A DNA stretch of 9,828 bases, from assembly GCA_023146675.1 (NCBI GenBank), contig JAGLBQ010000296.1, positions 1-9,828 on the forward strand, written 5' to 3'. Shown piece after piece: positions 1 through 6,778 of the stretch. The translations under genes were made by a program, and so were the position numbers. How positions within the stretch are numbered: the first letter of the stretch is position 1; the number at the start of each line of letters is the position of its first letter. Source of the DNA: Cocleimonas sp. (GTDB lineage: Bacteria; Pseudomonadota; Gammaproteobacteria; Thiotrichales; Thiotrichaceae). The notes under the pieces were generated by a model that worked only from the letters and a program-made list of their open reading frames with translations, was not told the origin of the DNA and did not search any database.

Positions 1-16
1 ATTCAAATAAGCCAGT

Positions 17-43
17 AAGTTATTGATATATTATAACTTTTTT
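17..43 (+). terminator. Weak possible terminator
   Basis: A perfect 7-bp stem (AAGTTAT at 17-23, ATAACTT at 33-39) closes a 9-base loop, and a run of six T ends at 43. The stem is short and almost all A/T, so it would be weak. It could end a gene lying to the left of the window, or be chance in AT-rich DNA. Confidence 0.25.
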
Positions 44-169
44 CAGTTTTTTTATTATCTATAAGTAGTTGATTTATATGGAATGGGTTAGCTGAATATT
101 TACCGCTGAATCTAACTAGCAGCTAAAATCATAAAAAAAATCTATTGGGGATAAAAATATACCATTGTA

Positions 170-222
170 GTGATTAAATGAGTGTTTGTTAATCTGTTAA
201 GCTTAGGTTAATATTTAATCAC
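170..222. repeat. Nested inverted repeat upstream of Sel1 gene, operator-like
   Basis: GTGATTAAAT at 170-179 and ATTTAATCAC at 213-222 are perfect 10-base inverted arms 33 bases apart. Centred nearly in the middle is the 8-base palindrome TAAGCTTA (198-205), flanked by repeated GTTAA words. No T-run follows, so it does not look like a terminator. A paired binding site for a dimeric regulator, about 90 bases before the chosen start of the Sel1 gene, is an inference from position and symmetry only. Confidence 0.4.
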
Positions 223-308
223 ATGTGTATAGCTAGTACCGTGAACACAAGGATGAGCTGCTTGATGGGTTGTTTACTAGACGAATGAGTGGAAAGGATG
301 AATACATC

Positions 309-1031
309 ATGGAAAAATTTTATTTGATTGCAGTGTTGCTAATTTCTATTCCTGCGATTGCTGATAGTTTGGATGATGGAGTGGCTTTTTATTTTGATGA
401 AGGTGATAGCAAGAAAGCAACAGAGATAATCCAACCATTAGCAGATAAGGGAAATGCAGATGCACAGTACTATATTGGGTTGATCAAATACGATAATGAA
501 AACTATAAAGCCGCATTTGATTGGTTTATGAAATCAGCACAGCAAGACTTTAGTGATGGTCAAATGTCTTTAGCCTCTATGTATAAGAATGGTGAAGCGG
601 TAAAAAGAAACGGAAAGAAAGCGATTGAATGGTATAAAAAAGTTGCAGATAAAGGTTCTACAGACAGTGAAACAGAAATTGCGGATATATATGCAAAGGG
701 TATTGATGTAGAAGTGGATGTAAAAAAAGCAATTGAGTGGTATGTAAAAGCGGCTGAAAAAGATAACAGTTACGCGCAGTATAGTTTAGGTGAAATTTAT
801 GCAAAAGGAGAAATGGTTAAGCAAGATGGAAAGAAAGCAATTAAATGGTATACAAAAGCCGCCAATACAGGTGATCCATTACCGCTATTTGGTCTTGCTG
901 AATTATATTGTAATGGGAAAGGTGTGAATAAAAATCTAAAGAAGTGTGCACATTGGGCAAAGAAAGCGAAAGTGGCTGATTTTGATGTGACGGAGCTTTG
1001 GAATAAATTTGAACTTGAAAAATATGAATAG
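309..1031 (+). CDS. Secreted Sel1-repeat (TPR-like) protein
   Basis: A 240-residue protein of the Sel1-like repeat family, helical repeats that usually act as protein-binding scaffolds. I start it at ATG 309, not the in-frame ATG at 270, because this Met begins a clear signal peptide: MEK, a hydrophobic core (residues 4-15) and an AIA site giving cleavage after Ala18. AAAGG lies upstream at a somewhat long distance. About five repeats follow at 48-79, 80-115, 116-151, 152-187 and 188-223. The middle ones have a strict 36-residue period, visible in DNA as near-copies at 615, 723 and 831 encoding KKAI(E/K)WY. The last repeat holds the only two cysteines (201, 213), which could form a disulphide in the periplasm. 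The gene is more AT-rich than its neighbours. The partner and exact function cannot be deduced; a periplasmic adaptor role is inference. Confidence 0.85.
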   Translation: MEKFYLIAVLLISIPAIADSLDDGVAFYFDEGDSKKATEIIQPLADKGNADAQYYIGLIKYDNENYKAAFDWFMKSAQQDFSDGQMSLASMYKNGEAVKRNGKKAIEWYKKVADKGSTDSETEIADIYAKGIDVEVDVKKAIEWYVKAAEKDNSYAQYSLGEIYAKGEMVKQDGKKAIKWYTKAANTGDPLPLFGLAELYCNGKGVNKNLKKCAHWAKKAKVADFDVTELWNKFELEKYE

Positions 1032-1351
1032 TTTTTGAGGTACCATCTTTCTGGGGTAGCTGGTGGGCTATTCTGGGAGCTAAATCTGATCTGCTTCAAA
1101 CCCATTATAGAGTCAAGCACTGAGGATTAGATTTAGGATTATGTCACTTCTTTTGGTTTATCCCCAATCAGCAAAATCAGAGGAAGTGATTTTTTTATTA
1201 TGTGAAAAATAGATCAAGCTTGCCCGTGATCAGGTTGTTGTTTGCTTGGTTTCTAGATATCTGTTGTAAAAACACCATCGATAGACTTAACTTAAGGGTA
1301 AGTATCCTAGTGAAATAGTTGGTTGTTATTTTTATATATTTCAGTTGCTTA
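1032..1351. other. Non-coding region between Sel1 gene and tRNA-Arg
   Basis: Apart from the intrinsic terminator at 1144-1196, no gene is supported here. The 112 bases between the Sel1 stop codon and that terminator are noticeably richer in G/C than the Sel1 gene and contain the repeated words GGATTA-GATTTA-GGATTA near 1125-1141. They could be a long 3' untranslated region or a small RNA, but nothing proves either. The 1197-1351 part, downstream of the tRNA on its strand, shows no clear tRNA terminator. Confidence 0.5.
1144..1196 (+). terminator. Strong intrinsic terminator downstream of Sel1 gene
   Basis: The arms 1144-1159 and 1174-1189 pair over 16 bp with three G-T wobbles (outer core TCACTTC/GAAGTGA). 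They close a loop of 14 bases, and seven T follow at 1190-1196. This is a textbook rho-independent terminator for rightward transcription. It lies 112 bases past the Sel1 stop codon. Confidence 0.85.
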
Positions 1352-1428
1352 TGGCGCTCCAAGCAGGAGTCGAACCTGCGGCCTGCCCCTTAGGAGGGGG
1401 CCACTCTATCCAGCTGAGCTATTGGAGC
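1352..1428 (-). tRNA. tRNA-Arg, anticodon CCT
   Basis: The minus strand folds into a full cloverleaf of 77 bases. The acceptor stem is GCTCCAA/TTGGAGC with discriminator G and an encoded CCA end. The D stem is GCTC/GAGT, and the anticodon stem GCCCC/GGGGC holds loop CTCCTAA, giving anticodon CCT, which reads the arginine codon AGG. The variable loop is AGGCC and the T arm is GCAGG-TTCGACT-CCTGC. It sits 49 bases after mutS on the same strand. Its 3' end faces the AT-rich Sel1 segment, a geometry in which integrative elements often insert, although I see no duplicated tRNA end in this window. Confidence 0.98.
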
Positions 1429-1444
1429 ATATTTTAAGATGGGG

Positions 1445-1450
1445 ATTGTA
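1445..1450 (-). promoter_or_regulatory. Possible -10 element of the tRNA-Arg promoter
   Basis: TACAAT on the minus strand, followed at once by CCCC, lies about 17 bases before the tRNA 5' end. A C-rich discriminator after the -10 box is typical of tRNA and rRNA promoters under stringent control. The hexamer 17 bases upstream (AGGAAA) is a poor -35, so this is tentative. The tRNA could instead be processed from the mutS transcript. Confidence 0.35.
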
Positions 1451-1477
1451 GCGAAGTTTGTTCTTAATTTCCTGTTT

Positions 1478-4066
1478 TTATCCTAATATTTTTTTCAAGG
1501 TATAAAGTTCATCTAAAGCTTGTCTTGGTGTTAATTCATCAGGATCAATTGCTGTCATTGCTTGTTTAATCTGCTTTGCTACTTCATCTACTTCCGTAGG
1601 AAAGGATAAAGCAAGTGACATGGTTTGTCCTTCTGTTGGGTTATTGCGTGAGTCTTCTTCTAAGCGTTGCAGTTTTTTACGCGCTTGTGCAATGACAATT
1701 TTAGGTACACCTGCAAGTTGAGCTACTTGTAAGCCATAGCTTTGATTAGCAGCCCCGTCTTTTACGCTATGCAAAAAGATGATTTTATCGCCATGCTCGA
1801 TCGCATCAATATGTACATTGGCGATACTGGATATTTTTTCTGGCAGGTTGGTGAGTTCAAAGTAGTGGGTAGCGAAGAGGGTGAGGGCTTTTTTCTCATT
1901 GGCGAGATACTCTGCAAAAGCCCATGCCAGTGATAGCCCGTCAAAAGTGCTGGTTCCTCGTCCGATTTCATCGAGTAGTACCAGTGAATTAGCGGTTGCG
2001 TTATTGAGAATATTAGCAGCTTCGGTCATTTCGACCATAAAGGTAGAGCGTCCTGTACTGAGGTCATCTTGTGCGCCAATACGGGTAAATATACGGTCAA
2101 TAGGACCGAGAATGGCAGTTTTTGCAGGGACGTAGCAGCCAATGTAGGCCATTAACGTGATGAGTGCAATCTGACGCATATAGGTTGATTTTCCTCCCAT
2201 ATTCGGTCCTGTAATCATTAACATGCGCCGCTCTGAATCCATGCTTAAATCATTGGGTACAAAGGGGGCATCTAGGGTGTGTTCTACGACAGGGTGGCGG
2301 CTTTCTGTTATATGTATTCCTACTTTATTGCTAAATTCTGGGCAGTTGTAATTTAAGGTAACGGCGCGTTCGGCAAAATTTCCTAGCACATCAATTTCAG
2401 CAATGGCTTGTGCAGTTTGGCGCAGCGGCAGCACGTGCTGGGCTATTTTTTGCAATAATTTTTCATAGAGCGCTTTTTCGCGTGCTAATGAGCGTTCGCG
2501 TGCGGAGAGTACTTTGTTTTCAAATTCTTTCAGTTCGGGAAGAATAAAGCGTTCAACCATTTTTAAGGTTTGTCTGCGTACATATTCTGCTGGTATTTCA
2601 TCAGAGTGACTGCGGGGGATTTCTATATAAAATCCATGCACGCGGTTATAGGCAACTTTTAGGCTATTAATGCCTGTGCGTTTCTTTTCACGTGTTTCTA
2701 AATCTAGTAAATATTGATCAGAATTTTTACTGAGATTGCGTAATTCATCCAAATCATCATCATAACCTTCTGCAATAACACCCCCATCACGGATTAAAAC
2801 AGGAGGATTTTCAATAATGGCAGTGTTCAGTAGCGTGAGTAGTTTGCTATGTAGGTCAATTTTTTGGCGTAAATGGCTAAGGTGAGTTTGTTCAATGTTA
2901 TCGAGTACTTGATGTAGTGAGGGGATGATATGTAATGAGTTGTGCAAGGTTGATAAATCACGTGGGCGTGCCGAGCCGATGGCAACACGTGAGATAATGC
3001 GTTCAATATCGCCTACCTGACGCAGTAGTTCATGAGTACTCTCATAATCAACATGCTGGGTGAAACCTGCAATAGCTTGGTGGCGATTTCCCAATTGCTG
3101 CTGATCTTTTAGTGGCTTATTTAGCCAGCGGCGTAGTAAGCGACTCCCCATATTGGTGGCGGTTTTATCCAAGACGGCAATGAGCGTATTTTTTTGCTCA
3201 CCATGTAAGCTTTCTTCTAGCTCTAAATTTTTACGGCTAGCAGCATCAAGAATAATACCATCATTACTCGATTCTGTTTGAATGTTGGTGATATGGGGTA
3301 GGGCGGTACGCTGGGTTTCATTGATATAGTCTAATAATGCACCCGCAGCAATAATGGCAGCAGGCATGTCTTCACAGCCAAATCCTGCTAGATCATGCGT
3401 GCCAAATTGTTTTTGCAATAAGTCAGTAGCGGTATCTTGATCAAATAGCCAAGGAGGGCGTTGGGTTGTTGCTAGGTTACTATTTAGTGTGAAATTAGCT
3501 TCTTCAGAAATAAGTATTTCTGCGGGATGAAGGCGCTCTAGCTCATTAAACAGGGTCTCAAGACTACTAACTTGCTGCACCACAAAGTGCCCAGAACTGA
3601 GATCAATATGCGCGATACCAAATTGTTGTTTTGTTTTATCGTTTTGCCCATAGACTGCCAATAGAATATTGTCGCGGTGCTCATTGAGTAAATAATCATC
3701 GGTAACGGTTCCGGGTGTGAGTATACGCGCCACTTTACGCTCGACAGGTCCTTTAGAGGTAGCAGGATCACCAATCTGTTCGCAGATACCAACAGAAATA
3801 CCGTGCTTTAATAGACGAGATAAATATTGTTCAGCGGCATGATAGGGAACGCCCGCCATTGGAATTGGATCACCATTGGATTTGCCACGTGCGGTGAGGG
3901 TTATCCCCAGTAATTCTGATGCTTTTCTCGCATCATCAAAGAATAATTCATAAAAATCTCCCATACGATAAAACAATAATAAATCAGGATTTTCAGCCTT
4001 GATGCCTAAGTATTGGCGCATCATGGGCGTGTGAGTCTTGGTATTTTTGATAGATGATTTTGCCAT
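1478..4066 (-). CDS. mutS: DNA mismatch repair protein MutS
   Basis: An 862-residue MutS, close to the usual bacterial length. It binds mismatches and small loops as a dimer and recruits MutL using ATP. Visible signatures are the mismatch-reading F-Y-E (F38, E40) in the N-terminal domain, the connector and lever regions, the clamp region around 450-540, the Walker A TGPNMGGKST (619-628), the Walker B LLDE (697-700) with GRGTSTFDG after it, and the ATPase histidine in ATHYFE (H734). The C-terminal DPDELTPRQALDELY (841-855) matches the tetramer-forming tail. The nearby sliding-clamp motif is irregular (QTMSLAL, 814-820, with an extra residue after the Gln). ATG 4066 fits the usual N-terminus, although no clear ribosome binding site precedes it. 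It is transcribed away from pncC-recA and is followed by tRNA-Arg. Confidence 0.98.
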   Translation of the reverse strand: MAKSSIKNTKTHTPMMRQYLGIKAENPDLLLFYRMGDFYELFFDDARKASELLGITLTARGKSNGDPIPMAGVPYHAAEQYLSRLLKHGISVGICEQIGDPATSKGPVERKVARILTPGTVTDDYLLNEHRDNILLAVYGQNDKTKQQFGIAHIDLSSGHFVVQQVSSLETLFNELERLHPAEILISEEANFTLNSNLATTQRPPWLFDQDTATDLLQKQFGTHDLAGFGCEDMPAAIIAAGALLDYINETQRTALPHITNIQTESSNDGIILDAASRKNLELEESLHGEQKNTLIAVLDKTATNMGSRLLRRWLNKPLKDQQQLGNRHQAIAGFTQHVDYESTHELLRQVGDIERIISRVAIGSARPRDLSTLHNSLHIIPSLHQVLDNIEQTHLSHLRQKIDLHSKLLTLLNTAIIENPPVLIRDGGVIAEGYDDDLDELRNLSKNSDQYLLDLETREKKRTGINSLKVAYNRVHGFYIEIPRSHSDEIPAEYVRRQTLKMVERFILPELKEFENKVLSARERSLAREKALYEKLLQKIAQHVLPLRQTAQAIAEIDVLGNFAERAVTLNYNCPEFSNKVGIHITESRHPVVEHTLDAPFVPNDLSMDSERRMLMITGPNMGGKSTYMRQIALITLMAYIGCYVPAKTAILGPIDRIFTRIGAQDDLSTGRSTFMVEMTEAANILNNATANSLVLLDEIGRGTSTFDGLSLAWAFAEYLANEKKALTLFATHYFELTNLPEKISSIANVHIDAIEHGDKIIFLHSVKDGAANQSYGLQVAQLAGVPKIVIAQARKKLQRLEEDSRNNPTEGQTMSLALSFPTEVDEVAKQIKQAMTAIDPDELTPRQALDELYTLKKILG

Positions 4067-4346
4067 TGCTGAAATGTAGCAGAAAAACTAAATTAAGATA
4101 GTCTCAAATCATAAAATTTATTGCAAAAAGTCAGTTGTGAACTATTATTTCCAAAGAGTTGCAAAATATTTTAGATAAAGTGGTGTTTTTTTATTACTGA
4201 GCGGACAATAAAGTTGTCATTTGTTGATAATTTCGCTTGTGGTTTTTGAACTATTTACTTTAATAAATGTTATAATTAAAAGATATTTAATAAAACTTGT
4301 GCTCACATTATATTGGGTCAGATAAAATTAACAGAAATAGGTAGTT
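4067..4346. other. Divergent mutS/pncC intergenic region
   Basis: These 280 very AT-rich bases carry no gene and must hold the promoters of both flanking genes. The only convincing element is the TATAAT toward pncC, listed separately. TTGCAAAA occurs twice in direct orientation (4121-4128, 4159-4166) around the small dyad AGTTGTGAACT. I cannot place a good mutS promoter or any LexA-type operator here. Confidence 0.5.
4246..4276 (+). promoter_or_regulatory. Probable pncC promoter
   Basis: A perfect TATAAT at 4271-4276 is preceded by TTGAAC at 4246-4251. The 19-base spacer is longer than the ideal 17. Transcription from here would start near 4283 and leave a leader of about 64 bases before the pncC ATG. 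The -10 is the stronger part of the call. Confidence 0.5.
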
Positions 4347-4844
4347 ATGCATAAAAGAGATGAGGAGTTATGTGACTTAGTTAAGTCCGTTGCTGCGACA
4401 TTAAGTGGTGTTGAAATGGATTTAAGCACCGCAGAGTCTTGCACTGGCGGTTGGGTTGCAAAGGTATTGACAGATGTGCCTGGCAGCTCGATATATTTTG
4501 ACCGAGGTTTTGTGGCTTACAGTAATCAGTCTAAACATGATATGTTGGGCGTTGCTGAAGAAACACTATTACTGCATGGTGCGGTGAGTGAGGCGGTTGT
4601 TAGAGAAATGGCAAAAGGTGCGATTGAGCTATCAACCGCAAGCATGTCGTTGGCGGTTAGTGGTATTGCAGGCCCAACGGGTGGTACTGAGAATAAACCT
4701 GTAGGAACGGTCTGTTTTGCCTGGATGATTCGTGGTGATGTGCCTGTTTCTGAAACGGTACATTTTGATGGTGATCGTGACACTGTTCGTCGTCAAGCTG
4801 TTATTCATTGTCTTGAAGGTATAGATAAACAGATTAATCAATAG
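4347..4844 (+). CDS. pncC: Nicotinamide-nucleotide amidohydrolase PncC (CinA C-terminal domain family)
   Basis: A 165-residue stand-alone CinA C-terminal domain, the same size as the E. coli YgaD/PncC enzyme, which deamidates nicotinamide mononucleotide to nicotinate mononucleotide in the pyridine nucleotide salvage cycle. The family motif STAESCTGG (27-35) carries the likely nucleophile Ser31. The glycine-rich VSGIAGPTGG (104-113) and the following PVGTV are also present. The large N-terminal MoCF-like domain of full CinA is absent, as in enterobacteria. The start at ATG 4347 has AGGTAG a few bases upstream. It lies directly before recA, a conserved arrangement, but a strong terminator separates the two, so co-transcription should be limited. 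Many databases name such genes cinA or ygaD. Confidence 0.93.
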   Translation: MHKRDEELCDLVKSVAATLSGVEMDLSTAESCTGGWVAKVLTDVPGSSIYFDRGFVAYSNQSKHDMLGVAEETLLLHGAVSEAVVREMAKGAIELSTASMSLAVSGIAGPTGGTENKPVGTVCFAWMIRGDVPVSETVHFDGDRDTVRRQAVIHCLEGIDKQINQ

Positions 4845-4881
4845 TTCTCAGAACAATAGTAAAATATTCTCGTACAAACAG

Positions 4882-4930
4882 TGCAGGGCATGCAAAAGAA
4901 TATTATTTTTTGCTTGTCCTGCATTTTTTT
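4882..4930 (+). terminator. Strong intrinsic terminator after pncC
   Basis: The arms 4882-4897 and 4908-4923 form a 16-bp stem with one G-T wobble and one T-T mismatch (outer core TGCAGG/CCTGCA), followed by seven T at 4924-4930. It starts 37 bases past the pncC stop and separates pncC from recA. Confidence 0.85.
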
Positions 4931-5082
4931 GGGAAATGTACTCCCCTTTAATTCGTAATTACTTTCAAGCATTCTGTCTTGGAATTCTTTTTCTTAGCAC
5001 GCTCTCACGATAAAATTTGTACTGATTTCATCTCAGGTTAACATCAGCCTCTCTTCTCAAGAAACATAATAGGTATCATTAC
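4931..5082 (+). other. recA upstream region, no canonical LexA box seen
   Basis: This should contain the recA promoter and SOS operator. The pattern CTGT-N8-ACAG is absent: the only CTGT (near 4974) has no ACAG at the right distance. A looser dyad CTGA-N7-TCAG lies around 5023-5037, but it does not fit the known box. A TAAAAT near 5011 could be a -10, without a good -35. The ribosome binding site is probably AATAGG just before 5074. Confidence 0.4.
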
Positions 5083-6147
5083 GTGGACGAAAATAGAAAG
5101 AAAGCACTAGCTGCCGCCTTAGGGCAAATTGAACGTCAGTTTGGTAAGGGCGCAGTGATGCGTATGGGTGACTCAGCAGCAAAAAATATTGATGTTATTT
5201 CAACAGGTTCGCTTAATTTAGATATCGCACTGGGTATCGGTGGCTTGCCTAAAGGGCGTGTTATTGAAATTTATGGTCCAGAATCTTCGGGTAAAACAAC
5301 CATGACACTGCATGCTATTGCAGAGTGCCAAAAAGCAGGTGGAACGGCTGCCTTTATTGATGCAGAACATGCATTAGACCCTTCTTATGCTGAAAAATTG
5401 GGAATAAATATTGATGATTTACTGATATCACAACCTGATACGGGCGAGCAGGCGTTAGAAATAACCGATATGCTGGTGCGTTCTGGTGCTATTGATATGG
5501 TCGTTATTGATTCGGTGGCGGCATTGACGCCAAAGGCAGAAATTGAAGGCGATATGGGGGATTCGCATATGGGTCTTCAGGCGCGTTTAATGTCACAAGC
5601 ATTGCGTAAATTAACCGCTAATATCAAGCGCTCTAACACAATGGTTATTTTCATTAACCAGATTCGGATGAAAATTGGTGTTATGTTTGGTAGCCCTGAA
5701 ACAACGACGGGGGGGAATGCGCTTAAATTCTATGCCTCTGTGCGTCTAGATATTCGTCGTATTGGTGCGATCAAAAAAGGGGATGCGATTGTTGGTAACC
5801 AGACTCGCGTTAAAGTGGTTAAGAATAAAATGGCACCTCCTTTTAGACAGGCTGAATTTGAGATTATCTATGGTGAAGGTGTTTCTCTTGAGGGAGAAAT
5901 TATTGATTTAGGGGTGCAGCTTGGTCTTATTAATAAGGCAGGGGCTTGGTATAGTTATAATAATACCAAGATAGGTCAGGGTAAAGAAAATGTGCGCAAC
6001 TACTTGAAAGAGAATCCAGATATTGCTGAAACGGTTGAAAAAGGTATTCGCGCGCAGTTGCTAAAAAAAAATAAGCCAGAAAATAAAAAAGATGGGGCTG
6101 TTAAAGCGGTCGCTAAAGATGATAAAAAAGACAGGAAAAAGAAGTAA
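5083..6147 (+). CDS. recA: Recombinase RecA
   Basis: A 354-residue RecA, which forms ATP-dependent filaments on single-stranded DNA, carries out strand exchange and triggers LexA self-cleavage. It starts at GTG 5083, giving MDENRKKALAAALGQ in line with other RecA N-termini. Visible motifs are Walker A GPESSGKT (65-72), the catalytic Glu95 in FIDAEH, Walker B VVIDS (140-144), the allosteric Gln193 in INQIR, and the L2-region TTTGGNALKFYAS, whose two glycines are encoded by seven consecutive G. The core is entirely ordinary. The C-terminal tail (328-354) is not: it has 13 Lys/Arg against 5 Asp/Glu, while the E. coli tail is acidic and autoinhibitory. The tail begins at a run of nine A (6063-6071). 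recX follows after a hairpin. Confidence 0.99.
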   Translation: MDENRKKALAAALGQIERQFGKGAVMRMGDSAAKNIDVISTGSLNLDIALGIGGLPKGRVIEIYGPESSGKTTMTLHAIAECQKAGGTAAFIDAEHALDPSYAEKLGINIDDLLISQPDTGEQALEITDMLVRSGAIDMVVIDSVAALTPKAEIEGDMGDSHMGLQARLMSQALRKLTANIKRSNTMVIFINQIRMKIGVMFGSPETTTGGNALKFYASVRLDIRRIGAIKKGDAIVGNQTRVKVVKNKMAPPFRQAEFEIIYGEGVSLEGEIIDLGVQLGLINKAGAWYSYNNTKIGQGKENVRNYLKENPDIAETVEKGIRAQLLKKNKPENKKDGAVKAVAKDDKKDRKKK

Positions 6148-6196
6148 TATTTTGTAAACATCATTTAGGGAGCCGTGTGCGTTCCTTATTTTTGAT

Positions 6197-6240
6197 CAGC
6201 ATGCCATCAAAACTAGCTTGATGGCGTGTTGCTTTCTTAA
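6197..6240 (+). terminator. Hairpin between recA and recX, likely partial terminator
   Basis: The arms 6197-6210 and 6218-6231 pair over 14 bp with two G-T wobbles (inner core GCCATCAA/TTGATGGC) around a 7-base loop, AACTAGC. Only a short pyrimidine tract, CTTTCTT, follows, so it should be leaky. In E. coli recX is expressed mainly by read-through of a terminator after recA, and this hairpin has the same position. No separate recX promoter is evident after it. Confidence 0.5.
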
Positions 6241-6282
6241 AGCGTTACATTTTTAGTCGAACAAGACGTTTTTTATCACTGG

Positions 6283-6729
6283 GTGTGTATGGAAAATTAT
6301 ACTCGCTGTTATCAAACAGCTATCGGCTTATTAGCACGACGTGAGCATTCGCGTCTTGAGCTGATTAATAAAATCCGTAGAAAATCCTTTTCAGAGAATG
6401 TCGATCTGATCTCTCTATGTCATGACCTTGAAGAATCTAACTACCTTAGCGAAGCACGCTTTACTGAAATGTTCGTGCGCTCGCGTGTTTCACGAGGGCA
6501 AGGGAAGGTGAAAATTAGCTATGAACTGCGGCAACGCGGAGTTGATGAGGCACTAATAGACTCAGCTTTATTGGATGCAGGTGTTGATTGGTTGTTACTG
6601 GCTAAAGAGCAACGTGAAAAACGTTTTGGGCTAAAAAAACCAAAGGATTATAAGGAGAGGGCGCGACAGTCACGCTTTTTAGCGGGGCGGGGATTTTCTG
6701 GAGAGATTATTTATTTGTTGTTTAGTTGA
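6283..6729 (+). CDS. recX: Regulatory protein RecX
   Basis: A 148-residue RecX, slightly shorter than the E. coli protein (166). RecX binds in the groove of RecA filaments and inhibits extension, recombinase and co-protease activity. The sequence has the expected three-helix repeats: a first module around LLARREHSRLELINKI (16-31), a second containing FVRSRVSRGQGKVKISYELRQRGVD (64-88), the family's most recognisable part, and a third near 121-146. The start is uncertain: GTG 6283 or ATG 6289, two codons later, and neither has a clear ribosome binding site. It lies 135 bases after recA on the same strand. In many relatives alaS follows, but here the next gene is the convergent purA. Confidence 0.93.
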   Translation: MCMENYTRCYQTAIGLLARREHSRLELINKIRRKSFSENVDLISLCHDLEESNYLSEARFTEMFVRSRVSRGQGKVKISYELRQRGVDEALIDSALLDAGVDWLLLAKEQREKRFGLKKPKDYKERARQSRFLAGRGFSGEIIYLLFS

Positions 6730-6778
6730 AATAAACAAGCAGCTTGAAGACCTAAAAAAGAAAAGAGAGGTACCACTA

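Larger units (their letters stand above)
1..308. other. AT-rich non-coding region upstream of the Sel1-repeat gene
   Basis: No convincing coding sequence is visible on either strand. The stretch is very AT-rich, with several A and T runs. It holds a weak stem followed by six T near its left end (17-43), a short direct repeat of GCTGAAT around 92-114, and a nested inverted repeat at 170-222, both hairpins being listed separately. It should contain the promoter of the Sel1-repeat gene, but no -35/-10 pair stands out enough for me to call one. Confidence 0.6.

Noticed and set aside
270..308. Upstream in-frame ATG as the start of the Sel1 protein
   Set aside because: It would put 13 mostly polar residues before a clear signal peptide; the ATG at 309 begins that peptide directly.
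615..851. Tandem DNA repeat or CRISPR-like array at 108-base period
   Set aside because: The three near-copies are diverged, lie in frame and encode the second helix of Sel1 repeats. They are protein repeats, not a CRISPR array.
797..1120. A 107-codon open frame antisense to the end of the Sel1 gene
   Set aside because: It overlaps the well-supported Sel1 repeats, has no domain or ribosome binding site, and follows from the repeat composition of the real gene.
3538..3792. An 84-codon open frame on the same strand as mutS, in another frame
   Set aside because: It lies wholly inside mutS, which is intact with all motifs. There is no sign of a frameshift or a nested gene.
5023..5037. CTGA-N7-TCAG as a LexA box for recA
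   Set aside because: The spacing and outer bases differ from CTGT-N8-ACAG, and a single loose dyad is not enough evidence.
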